From Bacillota bacterium (GTDB lineage: Bacteria; Bacillota; Clostridia; Christensenellales; SZUA-584), in NCBI GenBank assembly GCA_023459495.1, contig JAEWTL010000090.1, positions 1 to 64,000 of the forward strand: a stretch of 64,000 nt of DNA, given 5' to 3'. Under the pieces are notes generated by a model, which was not told the DNA's origin, searched no databases, and worked only from the letters and a program-made list of their open reading frames with translations. A program made the translations under genes and the position numbers. Of this stretch, positions 24,387-33,015 are shown one piece after another; within the stretch, counting starts at the first letter, position 1, and the number at the start of each line of letters is the position of its first letter.

Positions 24387-24863
24387 ATGTATTCGCGCAG
24401 CAAGGCGATCTCGGTGGAGATGGTCATGGTGATGTTTGTGCTCGTCGTTTTTGCGCTCGTCGTTTTTTCACTTATCAGCGCAGGCTCAAACGCTTACAGC
24501 GGTATCATTGGTGACAAGGAAAACGCACAGAGCGCACGCGTGGCCTACTCTTACATCAGTATGAAAATCAAACAGAATGACACCACAGGCTGCGTCAGCG
24601 TGGAAGAGACGGAATTCGGCAATACGCTGGTCATCTGCTCCGAGAGCAGGGAATACGTTACATACCTGTTCTGCAACGACGGCGCACTGTATGAGTGTGT
24701 GACTACGGCGGATGGCGCACCTTCCGTCGCGGCGGGCAACCGTATCACATCGCTCAAAGGGTTTTCGCTTGAACGGCAGGGCGTCTACATCAACATCACG
24801 TGCATTTGCGAAAGCGGCGGCCACCTCCTCACCGTGGAAGGCACCGTGGGGTTACGCTCATGA
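24387..24863 (+). CDS. DUF4860-like pseudopilin
   Basis: A 158-residue product with a short polar N terminus, one hydrophobic helix (about 8-30) and a small beta-rich external domain. The arrangement and the block SARVAYSYISMKIKQND match my memory of DUF4860 proteins in clostridial pilus loci. There is no classical GFTL cleavage site, though SKAISVEMVMVM places a Glu in the expected region of the helix. It overlaps the following pilin gene by 4 bp (ATGA). Confidence 0.65.
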   Translation: MYSRSKAISVEMVMVMFVLVVFALVVFSLISAGSNAYSGIIGDKENAQSARVAYSYISMKIKQNDTTGCVSVEETEFGNTLVICSESREYVTYLFCNDGALYECVTTADGAPSVAAGNRITSLKGFSLERQGVYINITCICESGGHLLTVEGTVGLRS

Positions 24864-25261
24864 AGAACAACAAAGGATTTACACTCGTAGAGGTCATCAT
24901 ATCTATCGGAGCGCTGGGCCTCATCTGCGCGGTTCTGCTGCGGCTTTTTGTGCTCGCGGGCGATACCAACGACCGGGCTGCGCAACGGCAGGCGGCGGAG
25001 ATGGCAGCCGCCTCGGCAGCCGAATCGCTGCTGTGCGCCACCACGCCGGAAGACGGCCTGATGATGCTCGGCGCGGTCGCTGTAGATGCGGACGGCAGCT
25101 ACGCGGTGGACCGGGACGGCTATACCCTGCTGCTGCAGCTGACCCCCCGCGGGAATTATCCCGGCACGCTCTACGACATCTGCATACAGGCATCGCAGGA
25201 TGATGAGGTGCTCGCGGAGATCAATACCGCCAAATATTATCCGGAGGAAAGCCATGATTAA
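24860..25261 (+). CDS. Type IV prepilin-like protein
   Basis: A 133-residue pilin precursor. It starts KNNKGFTLVEVIISIGALG, a textbook class III signal with cleavage after Gly and Glu at mature position 5. Methionine 24860 gives a short six-residue leader, so it is chosen over the upstream reading frame. The soluble part is small and rich in Ala and Asp, more like a minor pilin than a major one. A prepilin peptidase is not seen in the window. Confidence 0.85.
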   Translation: MKNNKGFTLVEVIISIGALGLICAVLLRLFVLAGDTNDRAAQRQAAEMAAASAAESLLCATTPEDGLMMLGAVAVDADGSYAVDRDGYTLLLQLTPRGNYPGTLYDICIQASQDDEVLAEINTAKYYPEESHD

Positions 25262-25694
25262 GCGCGTGCTCGCGTCCAGAAAAGGCGCTTCCTCCATACT
25301 GGTCATCCTGCTGCTCGTGGTACTTGTGGTGTTCGGCATCGCGGCGCTAACCACCGCCCTTTCCGGCCTGCGGCTCGGACAAAAGGTAGCGGATTGGAAC
25401 GAACAGTACTATGGTGCTGAAGCGCAGGCGTGGGAGCGTTGCGCGGAGATCGACCGCACGGTCGATACTGCTCTTTCCACCGAAACGGCAGACGCGGTGG
25501 CAGTGGAAAAAGCGCTGAGCAGACTTGATTTTGATACAACCTGTGAGCAGGCTGACGACGGCTTGCATATTTCTTATGAGGCGTGGGCGGACAGCGGAAA
25601 AGTTGGCATCCGCGCCATGTTGCTGGTCAATCTTTCGGACGGCAGCCTGACCGTGATACAGTGGCGCGAAGTTCAGCAGGAGGACGCGGCATGA
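25254..25694 (+). CDS. Pilus-associated single-pass membrane protein
   Basis: A 146-residue protein with a basic N terminus (IKRVLASRKGASS), one hydrophobic segment (about 12-35) and an external domain. It resembles the PilX/TadE-like minor components that often follow prepilin genes but has no diagnostic motif. It overlaps the prepilin gene by 8 bp and the following lipoprotein gene by 4 bp, showing tight coupling. Confidence 0.6.
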   Translation: MIKRVLASRKGASSILVILLLVVLVVFGIAALTTALSGLRLGQKVADWNEQYYGAEAQAWERCAEIDRTVDTALSTETADAVAVEKALSRLDFDTTCEQADDGLHISYEAWADSGKVGIRAMLLVNLSDGSLTVIQWREVQQEDAA

Positions 25695-26653
25695 GCTTGC
25701 GGGTGCGCCACAACTTCATCAGGCGTACGCTGCTCGCACTCCTCACCTGCATCGTTGCGCTGATGTGCGCATGTTCAGGCACGATTCCCGCCGTCCAAGG
25801 CGTTCAAAGCGTCGAATCCATGGCCGCTGAAGCCCCGGATGATCTTGACGCGTTGTTTGAAGCCAAGCTGCCGGGACCGGAGCTGCCTCCGGACGTCAAA
25901 CCGGACGAACCCATCTGTACCGACTATACCTCCTTTGGTCTGCTGCGCATCTGTTATCAGAACAAAACGGATAAGAAGCTCAAGCTGCAGGTCATACACG
26001 GCGAGGACGGAGAGGACACCATCTACTATAACCTTGACGGTGAAGGTGAGAACGAGGACTTCTCCCTGCAGTACGGCGACGGCCAATATACGGCGCGCAT
26101 CATGCAGAACATCGAAGATAACCAATACATCGCAGTGGAAGCCAAAACCTTCGATGTGATGATGGACGATGCCACCTGCGCGTACCTGAACTCCATCCAG
26201 AACGTTAATTGGAACTACGAGATGCAGCCGATTCAGGACGTGCGCTATATCGTGGCGGATTCGCTCAGCGAAACGGACGATACCCTTCAGCTCAGCACAC
26301 AGGATGTGTACGGATACGTGGTGGAGCACATCCGTTATGACTCGGACAAGGTATTTAACCTGCTGTACGATTACCTGCCCGATATCGTGGATACCTATAC
26401 GACGAACCTTGGCATCTGCTACGACTACGCCTCGCTGTTTGCCGCCATGCTGCGCAGCATCGGCATCCCGGCCAAGCTCGTCAAGGGGTACGCGAGCTAC
26501 GCGCCGGATACCTACCACGCATGGAACGAGGTGTATCTGGATGGTGAATGGATCACCGTAGACCCCACGCGGGACGCAACGCTGCGCGCCTCCGGGCTGC
26601 ACTACGAGCTGCAGAAGGAAGCGGCAGACTATACGATTGTTTACGAGTATTAA
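25691..26653 (+). CDS. Transglutaminase-like domain lipoprotein
   Basis: A 320-residue exported protein. The N terminus has a hydrophobic signal ending in LMCACSG, a plausible but imperfect lipobox. A beta-type middle part is followed by a transglutaminase-like (papain-fold) domain with Cys243 in GICYDYASLFAAMLRS, His276 in YHAWNEVY and Asp291 in TVDPTRD, a complete triad. Such domains usually act as peptidases or cross-linkers. It is the last gene of the pilus operon (ATGA overlap), suggesting a surface role linked to pili. A terminator follows at 26743. Confidence 0.8.
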   Translation: MSLRVRHNFIRRTLLALLTCIVALMCACSGTIPAVQGVQSVESMAAEAPDDLDALFEAKLPGPELPPDVKPDEPICTDYTSFGLLRICYQNKTDKKLKLQVIHGEDGEDTIYYNLDGEGENEDFSLQYGDGQYTARIMQNIEDNQYIAVEAKTFDVMMDDATCAYLNSIQNVNWNYEMQPIQDVRYIVADSLSETDDTLQLSTQDVYGYVVEHIRYDSDKVFNLLYDYLPDIVDTYTTNLGICYDYASLFAAMLRSIGIPAKLVKGYASYAPDTYHAWNEVYLDGEWITVDPTRDATLRASGLHYELQKEAADYTIVYEY

Positions 26654-26742
26654 GAGTTGGGGCCGGGCAGGGAAACGCGCATAAACGCCTTCCTGTCGCT
26701 CTGCAGCTTTTTCATAGGGCCGAGGAATCCGGGCTCGAAAAG

Positions 26743-26779
26743 ATACGCGTCTGAACGTAAAAAAGGCGCGTATTTTTTA
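26743..26779 (+). terminator. Terminator of the pilus operon
   Basis: ATACGCG (26743-26749) pairs with CGCGTAT (26767-26773), and a run of T follows (TTTTTAT). Confidence 0.75.
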
Positions 26780-26837
26780 TTGACTTGAACCGGTAATTTA
26801 TGTTTTAATAAAGTTGCTTTGTTTACAAAGAGTAAAC
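26780..26837 (+). promoter_or_regulatory. Promoter and operator ahead of the polyamine regulator/pot operon
   Basis: A -35 TTGACT (26780-26785) and a -10 TTTAAT (26804-26809, 18 bp apart) are followed at the expected start site by an inverted repeat. Its arms are GTTTAC (26821-26826) and GTAAAC (26832-26837), with a 5-bp centre. A second possible -10, TATAAT, lies at 26849-26854. The dyad is a good candidate operator for the helix-turn-helix/cupin protein encoded next. Confidence 0.55.
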
Positions 26838-26881
26838 TTTTTGTTTAATATAATGTACTTTTTCGACAGGGAGGACGCGGC

Positions 26882-27421
26882 GTGAACATCGGTAAAAAAG
26901 TCAAGAATCTCCGCCTCCGGCTCGGCCTCACGCAGGAAGACCTTGCGGACCGTGCGGAATTGTCCAAAGGCTTTATCTCCCAGGTGGAACGCGACCTGAC
27001 CTCCCCCTCCATTGCGACATTGCAGGAGATATTGGAGTGTCTTGGCACCAACCTGAAGGAGTTCTTCTCCGACACGTCGGAAGCCAAGACCGTATATAAG
27101 AAGCAGGACCTGTTCGTCAAAACGGACGAGGAACGCGGCACCGAGGTCGTCTGGCTGCTGCCGGGCGCGCAAGGCTGCCAACTGGAGCCCATTCTGCTCA
27201 CCGTAACGCCGGGCGGCAGCACCTGGCCCGATTCTCCCCACGAGGGCGACGAGTTCGGCTATATTCTTTCCGGTTCTATCGTGCTGCATCTGGGGGACAA
27301 GCAGCACCGCGTGCGCAAGGGCGAGAGCTTCTACTATTCGCCCAAGCAGACGCATTTTATCGAAAATACCGGGGCGCAGGACGCGCGGGTGCTGTGGGTT
27401 GCAGCACCGCCCACCTTCTGA
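26882..27421 (+). CDS. XRE-cupin transcriptional regulator of polyamine transport (PuuR-like)
   Basis: A 179-residue protein with an N-terminal XRE helix-turn-helix (about 5-60, LRLRLGLTQEDLADRAELSK and VERDLTSPSIATLQ) and a C-terminal cupin (about 105-175, HEGDEFGYILSG and FYYSPKQTHF). This architecture is common for regulators next to potABCD. The start is GTG at 26882 behind AGGGAGG. It lies 14 bp upstream of potA, so it likely reports internal polyamine or a related amine and adjusts its own operon. Confidence 0.88.
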   Translation: MNIGKKVKNLRLRLGLTQEDLADRAELSKGFISQVERDLTSPSIATLQEILECLGTNLKEFFSDTSEAKTVYKKQDLFVKTDEERGTEVVWLLPGAQGCQLEPILLTVTPGGSTWPDSPHEGDEFGYILSGSIVLHLGDKQHRVRKGESFYYSPKQTHFIENTGAQDARVLWVAAPPTF

Positions 27422-27435
27422 GGGGAGTGACATCA

Positions 27436-28479
27436 ATGGCAAACGTATTGGAGCTTAAAAATATCCGCAAGGATTTTGATAAGGACGGCGTACTCAAAGG
27501 CATCAGCCTGTCTGTAAAACAAGGCGAATTTATGACGCTGCTCGGGCCTTCGGGCTGCGGCAAAACCACGCTGCTTCGCATTATCGGCGGCTTTGAGACG
27601 CCCGATGAGGGCCGCGTGTTCTTTGACGGAAAGGACATTACCGACGTGCCGCCCTACCAGCGCAACGTCAACACGGTGTTCCAGCAGTTCGCGCTGTTTC
27701 CGCACATGAACGTTTTTGACAACATTGCCTTTGGCCTCACCATCAAGAAGGTGCCCAAAGACGTAATCCAGGGCAAGGTAATGGACGTGCTGGCGCTGAC
27801 CGGCCTCAAAGGCTTTGAGCGCCGCCAGATTCAGAAGCTTTCAGGCGGCGAAAAGCAGCGCGTGGCCATCGCGCGCGCTCTCGTCAACGAACCCAAACTG
27901 CTGCTGCTGGATGAGCCGTTGGGTTCTCTCGACTTGAAGCTGCGCAAATCCATGCAGCTGGAGCTCAAGAACATGCACAAGAAGCTCGGCCTTACGTTCA
28001 TCTACGTCACGCACGATCAGGAGGAAGCCATGATGCTCTCCGACACCGTGGTGGTAATGCGCGGAGGCGTCATCCAGCACGTCGGAACTCCAGAGGACGT
28101 CTACAACGAACCCAAAAACGCATTCGTGGCGGACTTTATCGGCGAGAGCAACATCTTTCCGGGCGTCACCCTCTCCCCTACGCTGGCGCGTTTCGCGGGC
28201 GCGGATATCCCCTGCCTGCCGCACGGCTTTGCGACCGGCCTCGAGGTGGACGTGGTGGTGCGCCCTGAGGATATCGACCTCGTAGCGGACGGCGCGCCGA
28301 TCTCCGGTCTGTGTACCTCTTCGGTGTTCATGGGCGTTCATTACGACATCCGGCTGACGGACGACCACGGTTTTGAATGGCTCGTGCAGTCCACAAAGAC
28401 GCCTGGCGAAGGGAATCGCACCGGCCTGTTTATCGACGACGACTGCATCCACATCATGGAGAAGGAGGCGGCGGAGTGA
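27436..28479 (+). CDS. potA: Spermidine/putrescine ABC transporter ATPase
   Basis: A 347-residue ABC ATPase with Walker A GPSGCGKTT, Q-loop FQQFALFPHM, signature LSGGEKQRVAIARAL, Walker B LLLLDEPLGSLD and the H-loop YVTHDQEEAM. A C-terminal TOBE-like region (about 250-345) follows, as in PotA. The start at 27436 has GGGGAGTG upstream; the longer frame overlaps the regulator. The stop overlaps the GTG start of potB. Confidence 0.93.
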   Translation: MANVLELKNIRKDFDKDGVLKGISLSVKQGEFMTLLGPSGCGKTTLLRIIGGFETPDEGRVFFDGKDITDVPPYQRNVNTVFQQFALFPHMNVFDNIAFGLTIKKVPKDVIQGKVMDVLALTGLKGFERRQIQKLSGGEKQRVAIARALVNEPKLLLLDEPLGSLDLKLRKSMQLELKNMHKKLGLTFIYVTHDQEEAMMLSDTVVVMRGGVIQHVGTPEDVYNEPKNAFVADFIGESNIFPGVTLSPTLARFAGADIPCLPHGFATGLEVDVVVRPEDIDLVADGAPISGLCTSSVFMGVHYDIRLTDDHGFEWLVQSTKTPGEGNRTGLFIDDDCIHIMEKEAAE

Positions 28480-29282
28480 AGAGCAAACGCGTAGCATTGC
28501 CCTACGTGGTATGGGCGCTGCTGTTCATCCTGGGGCCAATCCTCATCACGCTGTTTTATGCGTTTGGACAGGATCAGTTCACGTTCGCCAACGTCGCCAA
28601 GGCGTTTTCCGGCGACTATTTGCTGATCTTTTTAAAATCGCTGCGCACCGCGCTGTTCGTTTCGGCGATCTGCCTGCTCGCAGGCTACCCCGCCGCGTAT
28701 ATGGTATCGCGCATGAACGCGCGCACGGCGCAGATGATTATCGTGCTCATGGTGCTGCCCATGTGGATCAACTTCCTGCTGCGCACCTACGCGTGGCGCA
28801 TATTGCTGGACGATAACGGGCTCATCAACCAGCTGCTGATGGTGATCGGCATTCCAGCGCAGCAACTGCTTTACACGCAGGGCGCGGTCGTCATGGGTCT
28901 CACGTACGACTTTCTGCCGTTCATGATCCTGCCCATCTATACCGCGCTGCAGAAGATCGACAACAGCTTAATCGAAGCCGCGAGGGACCTTGGAGCAAAC
29001 CGCATCAAGACGTTTTCGCGTGTGATCTTCCCGCTTAGCCTGCCGGGTATCATCACGGGCTTTATCATGGTGTTCATGCCCGCCATTACGACCTTCGTCG
29101 TCACGCAGCTACTCGGCGGCGGCAAGTACAACATGTATGGCGACCTCATCACAGAGCAGTTTCTGATGACGCGTGACTGGAACTTCGGCTCGGCGCTCGC
29201 GGTCGTGATGTTCCTGCTGATGGCTGTCAGCATGGTCATCATCCGCAGAATTGACAAGGACGGGGAGGGATACGTACTGTGA
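28476..29282 (+). CDS. potB: Spermidine/putrescine ABC permease PotB
   Basis: A 268-residue permease with six membrane helices and the EAA cytoplasmic loop EAARDLGANRIKTFSRVIFPLSLPG-type motif (key residues E-A-A-x-x-x-G, about 180-186). I choose GTG 28476 because it overlaps the potA stop and GGAGGCGGCGG lies upstream. It overlaps potC by 4 bp. With PotC it forms the channel of the importer. Confidence 0.92.
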   Translation: MKSKRVALPYVVWALLFILGPILITLFYAFGQDQFTFANVAKAFSGDYLLIFLKSLRTALFVSAICLLAGYPAAYMVSRMNARTAQMIIVLMVLPMWINFLLRTYAWRILLDDNGLINQLLMVIGIPAQQLLYTQGAVVMGLTYDFLPFMILPIYTALQKIDNSLIEAARDLGANRIKTFSRVIFPLSLPGIITGFIMVFMPAITTFVVTQLLGGGKYNMYGDLITEQFLMTRDWNFGSALAVVMFLLMAVSMVIIRRIDKDGEGYVL

Positions 29283-30094
29283 AAGCGTTCTTCCGCCGTT
29301 TCTATCTGGTCATTGTGCTGATCTTCCTGTACGCGCCGATCCTGACGCTGATCGTGTTTTCGTTCAACGAATCGCGAACCATGGCGCACTGGGGCGGCTT
29401 CTCACTCAAATGGTATGGGGAGCTGTTCACCAACTCGGATATCGTAGGTGCAGTCACTGTGACGCTCAGCATCGCGGTGCTGTCTGCGCTGATCGCCACG
29501 GTGATCGGTACATTTGCCGCCATTGGCATCAACAACTTTAAAAAGAAACCCAAGGCTTTCATGATGAGCCTGTCGTACATCCCCATGGTCAACGCGGACA
29601 TCGTGACCGGTATCTCAATGCTGCTGCTGTTCATTCTGCTGCAGGTGCCTCGCGGTTATCTGACGCTGCTGATCGCACACATCACCTTCTGCCTGCTCTA
29701 CACGGTGCTTTCGGTGCTGCCACGCCTCAAAGCCATGGACAGCTCGCTGTATGAAGCCGCGCTCGATATGGGCGCTACGCCGCGTCAGGCGATCCGCCGC
29801 GTGGTGATACCGGACATTATGCCCGGAATTGTAACCGGCATGATCCTCGCGTTCACGCTGTCGTTTGACGACTTCGTGATCAGCTTCTTTACCACGCAGG
29901 GCATGCTCTCCAACCTGTCCATCTACATCTACTCGATGGCCAAGAAGGGTATCAAGCCGGAGATCAACGCCCTGTCCGCAATCATGTTCGTCGTAGTGAT
30001 GCTGCTCTTAGTCGTCATTAACAAGCGCAGCCCCGATGTCATCGCGACGCAAAAAAAGAGCAAACCCCGCGTGAAAAGCGGAGAATCATTTTAA
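29279..30094 (+). CDS. potC: Spermidine/putrescine ABC permease PotC
   Basis: A 271-residue permease with six helices and the EAA loop YEAALDMGATPRQAIRRVV. It starts with GTG at 29279, overlapping potB by 4 bp, with GGGGAGGG upstream. The ending is basic (KKSKPRVKS), consistent with a cytoplasmic tail. Confidence 0.92.
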   Translation: MKAFFRRFYLVIVLIFLYAPILTLIVFSFNESRTMAHWGGFSLKWYGELFTNSDIVGAVTVTLSIAVLSALIATVIGTFAAIGINNFKKKPKAFMMSLSYIPMVNADIVTGISMLLLFILLQVPRGYLTLLIAHITFCLLYTVLSVLPRLKAMDSSLYEAALDMGATPRQAIRRVVIPDIMPGIVTGMILAFTLSFDDFVISFFTTQGMLSNLSIYIYSMAKKGIKPEINALSAIMFVVVMLLLVVINKRSPDVIATQKKSKPRVKSGESF

Positions 30095-30106
30095 AGGAGA
30101 GAAAGG

Positions 30107-31153
30107 ATGAAAAAAAGACTGGTGGTATTGATGACCGTTACGGCGCTGCTGGCCGGATTGCTGGGCGGCTGTGGCGGAAACGCAAAGGTTACGCTCAACG
30201 TTTTGAACTGGGGAGATTACATCAGCGATGAAGTTATCGACCAGTTTGAAGCGGAATACAACATCAACATCAACTACGTCCCCGCGGCGTCCAACGAGGA
30301 GATGTACGTATCCATCACGACACAGGGTTCGGATTACGACATGGTGTTTCCGTCCGACTACCTTGTGGAGAGGCTCATCAGCGAAGGCCGCCTGCAGGAG
30401 ATCGACTATTCGAAGCTACCCAACGCGCAGTACCTCGATCCGAAGTTCATGGACGAGACATATGATCCGGGCAACGTCTACTCTGTCCCCTACACCTGGG
30501 GCACACTCGGTATCCTCTACAACACGCAGTACGTGACGGAGCCGGTCAATAGTTGGGGCATTCTGTGGGATGAGAAGTATGCCGGTGAGATCTACATGTA
30601 CGACAGCATGCGCGACTCCATTGCCGCGGCGCTGCTTTACCTGGGACTCGACATTAACACGCGTAACCCGCAGGACATTGCGGATGCGGTGGAGGCTCTC
30701 AAGGCCCAGAAGCCGCTCGTAAAGAGCTATGGCAGCGACGAGATGCGTGACTCCATGATCGGCGGTTCGGGCTCGCTGTGCTTAACCTATTCGGGCGATG
30801 CGGTATACTGCATGCAAGAGAACCCGGACCTCGCGTACGCTGTACCGGATGAAGGCTCCAATATCTTCTTCGACAGCATGGTGATCCTTGATACGTGCGA
30901 TAATCTGGACGCGGCGTACAAGTTCATCAACTTCCTGCTCGACCCGGAGGTGGCCACGGTCAACTTTGAATATATCGGCTACTCCACGCCCAATGCGGCG
31001 GTGATGGACATGATCAGCGAGGATTACCTCAGTAACAACGCCTTCAACCCCACGGACGACGTGATCAACCGCTGCACGGTATTCCACGACCTCGGCGACT
31101 TCACGCAGGTATATTCCGATGCATGGCAGGAAGTCAAATGGTACAATCCGTAA
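30107..31153 (+). CDS. potD: Spermidine/putrescine-binding lipoprotein
   Basis: A 348-residue solute-binding protein with a lipoprotein signal ending in LLGGC (Cys22) and the family opening LNVLNWGDYISDEVIDQFE. The conserved regions DYDMVFPSDYLVERL and VPYTWGTLGILYN are also present. AAAGGAGAGAAAGG lies upstream. It captures polyamines at the cell surface for PotABC. Exact ligand preference (putrescine, spermidine or another amine) cannot be told. Confidence 0.93.
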   Translation: MKKRLVVLMTVTALLAGLLGGCGGNAKVTLNVLNWGDYISDEVIDQFEAEYNININYVPAASNEEMYVSITTQGSDYDMVFPSDYLVERLISEGRLQEIDYSKLPNAQYLDPKFMDETYDPGNVYSVPYTWGTLGILYNTQYVTEPVNSWGILWDEKYAGEIYMYDSMRDSIAAALLYLGLDINTRNPQDIADAVEALKAQKPLVKSYGSDEMRDSMIGGSGSLCLTYSGDAVYCMQENPDLAYAVPDEGSNIFFDSMVILDTCDNLDAAYKFINFLLDPEVATVNFEYIGYSTPNAAVMDMISEDYLSNNAFNPTDDVINRCTVFHDLGDFTQVYSDAWQEVKWYNP

Positions 31154-31202
31154 GGCGATTGAAGTAAAATATCACTAAGAAAAACCGGCTTTCGGGTCGG
31201 TC

Positions 31203-31237
31203 AGGCTGCGGGCATTTGTGTCTGCAGCCTTTTTTGT
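31203..31237 (+). terminator. Terminator of the pot operon
   Basis: AGGCTGC (31203-31209) pairs with GCAGCCT (31224-31230), followed by TTTTTTG. Confidence 0.88.
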
Positions 31238-31351
31238 TGAAATTGCTCATTCTTTGTCAATGCGCGGCTAAAGCGCATACCTTCTACATACCCTTAAGTA
31301 CAGCCCCCGGTGTACATGCGCCGGGGCGATTCGTACTAAAGGAGACAACGG

Positions 31352-32236
31352 ATGAGCTGCGTCAGAACAGGCGGGAAGGATTGGCAGCGCCCGGGCAAGA
31401 AGAACCCCAGCAAAAGCGCATTCAACGCCAAGATTGCCATTGTATGCGTAGCGGCCGCGCTCGCCGTTGTGCTACTCGTCATCTGCGCGTATGTGCTTAT
31501 TCCCTCAGTGATATCGGACGTCAACCGACAGGTGAAGGAACACAACCTCGCTCAGGAGCTCTACGATATGACGGAGCAGGATATCACGGTGCCCACGTCT
31601 ACCAACGCCGCAGCCGCGTTCGAGCAGCCTGGTCCGTCGCCTTCAACCGCGCTGCGCTTTCCGCGGGACGGATTCGCAGCCGCGCTGCAACAGAATTCCG
31701 ATATCATCGGCCGCATCTCCATCAAGGAGTGCGATATCGCCTACCTTGTGACGCAGACCACCGACAACAAAACATACTTATCTGTGGGCTACGACCATCA
31801 GGAGAGCCGCAGCGGCGCAATCTTCATGGACTACCGGTGCGATATCGACGCCGATCCGCTCTCCGGCCATTACATACTCTACGGCCACAACATGAAAAAC
31901 GGCTCGATGTTTCACAACCTGATGAAATACAAGGACGAAGATTTCTTTTACGATAATCGCGTGTTCCGCTTTGACACGCTCTACGAAGACTACGAGTGGG
32001 AGATCTTCTCCGCTTATGTGACCGATACGGACTTCTACTACATCCAGACAAATTTTGCCGACGATGCAGAGTGGCTCACCTTCCTGAACACCATCCACGA
32101 CAAGAGCATGTTCCCCACGGACGTACAGCTTTCTGCCGACGATGTGGTGCTCACCCTATCCACCTGCACCTACGAGTTCGACGATGCACGCTTCGTTATC
32201 CACGCACGTCTTATCGGCCCGGTGAGACATGAATAA
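31352..32236 (+). CDS. srtB: Class B sortase
   Basis: A 294-residue membrane-anchored transpeptidase. A basic N terminus and one membrane segment (about 25-50) lead to a sortase fold (about 95-290). The fold has the catalytic His in YILYGHNMKNGSMF, Cys in LTLSTCTYEF and Arg in FVIHARLIG, all typical of SrtB. AAAGGAGA precedes the start. It is alone on its strand, with no protein nearby carrying an obvious NPxTx or LPxTx sorting signal, so its substrate lies elsewhere. Confidence 0.9.
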   Translation: MSCVRTGGKDWQRPGKKNPSKSAFNAKIAIVCVAAALAVVLLVICAYVLIPSVISDVNRQVKEHNLAQELYDMTEQDITVPTSTNAAAAFEQPGPSPSTALRFPRDGFAAALQQNSDIIGRISIKECDIAYLVTQTTDNKTYLSVGYDHQESRSGAIFMDYRCDIDADPLSGHYILYGHNMKNGSMFHNLMKYKDEDFFYDNRVFRFDTLYEDYEWEIFSAYVTDTDFYYIQTNFADDAEWLTFLNTIHDKSMFPTDVQLSADDVVLTLSTCTYEFDDARFVIHARLIGPVRHE

Positions 32237-32403
32237 GCCTGATTAGTTTTCGTTCCAGCTTTTAAGCCCAAAATAGCGTAAACACCGGTGTATGGCTGAC
32301 CTTGTCTCACATAACGCGTATCGCTTAAAGCACAGTTATGGGATACGGTCCTTCATACATTTTTTTACGTCAAAAATACCAGCACTTATTTTAAATTAAA
32401 CTG

Positions 32404-32432
32404 TTGACGCTGTGTCCGTTTTGATGTAGAAT
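32404..32432 (+). promoter_or_regulatory. Promoter of the tRNA pair
   Basis: -35 TTGACG (32404-32409) and -10 TAGAAT (32427-32432) with a 17-bp spacer, 18 bp before the tRNA-fMet 5' end. The 32237-32403 stretch upstream holds no gene I can see. Confidence 0.75.
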
Positions 32433-32449
32433 ACTTCTTGCGTTCTCGA

Positions 32450-32503
<54 letters not shown>

Positions 32504-32526
<23 letters not shown>

Positions 32527-32672
32527 TTTAAATGCGCGGGCCTTAGGGCCCGCGTTATTACGCAGAATTGATAAGCGAAAGCTTAAAAATATATGGCGGC
32601 GTAGCTCAGTTGGCCAGAGCACTCGGTTCATACCCGGGGTGTCACAGGTTCGAATCCCGTCGCCGCTACCAA
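32504..32672 (+). repeat. Direct repeat copy 1: tRNA-fMet 3' part, spacer and tRNA-Met
   Basis: The 3' end of tRNA-fMet, the 68-bp spacer with its GC hairpin, and tRNA-Met are repeated at 40324-40493 in the same direction. By hand alignment there are about 21 differences in about 170 positions, nearly all transitions. This copy is the intact one. Confidence 0.88.
32595..32671 (+). tRNA. Elongator tRNA-Met (CAT)
   Basis: A 77-nt cloverleaf with encoded CCA and anticodon CAT in TTCATAC. The acceptor stem GGCGGCG pairs fully with CGTCGCC, with one G-T pair. Its overall sequence resembles clostridial elongator tRNA-Met rather than the lysidine-modified tRNA-Ile2, though both have CAT. Confidence 0.9.
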
Positions 32673-32677
32673 GGGAA

Positions 32678-32699
32678 GCCCGCAAGTGCGGGCTTTTTT
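32678..32699 (+). terminator. Terminator of the tRNA pair
   Basis: GCCCGC (32678-32683) pairs with GCGGGC (32688-32693) around AAGT, followed by six T. Confidence 0.92.
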
Positions 32700-33015
32700 C
32701 GTTGTCTGGTCTTGTGTCAGATTTATTACTATAGAATGTCAGACTTCTAACCGTTTAAGCATGATGAGCTTTACCTCACGGCAGAATGCTTTCAAATAGA
32801 AAGACAGATGCGCTATTTAAGTCTGCGGCGTAGAACGGATTTATAAACTGACAGATCGATTTTCTTAATAACCATCCTTATAGCGCAGATAACAGAAAAT
32901 GATACTAAAATGAAGCATATGCCCCGCAAACAGTCCTGTTTATTTTAGACTCCATAAAAACTCCATATTTGTTTGTTATCATGCAACCACAATTGATAAA
33001 AAAGGTGGGCGTACG
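32700..33015. other. AT-rich gene-free junction at the left end of the copper island
   Basis: No gene is visible. The sequence is clearly more AT-rich than the DNA left of the tRNAs. It contains a short direct repeat ACTCCAT-AAAA-ACTCCAT near 32950 and probably holds the promoter for the DUF2318 gene, though no strong -35/-10 pair could be fixed. The ribosome site AAAAGGTGGG lies just before 33016. Confidence 0.5.

Noticed and set aside
26654..26742. A small gene after the transglutaminase-like lipoprotein
   Set aside because: The only plus-strand frame is an alternative-frame continuation of the previous gene region without a ribosome site, running into the terminator.
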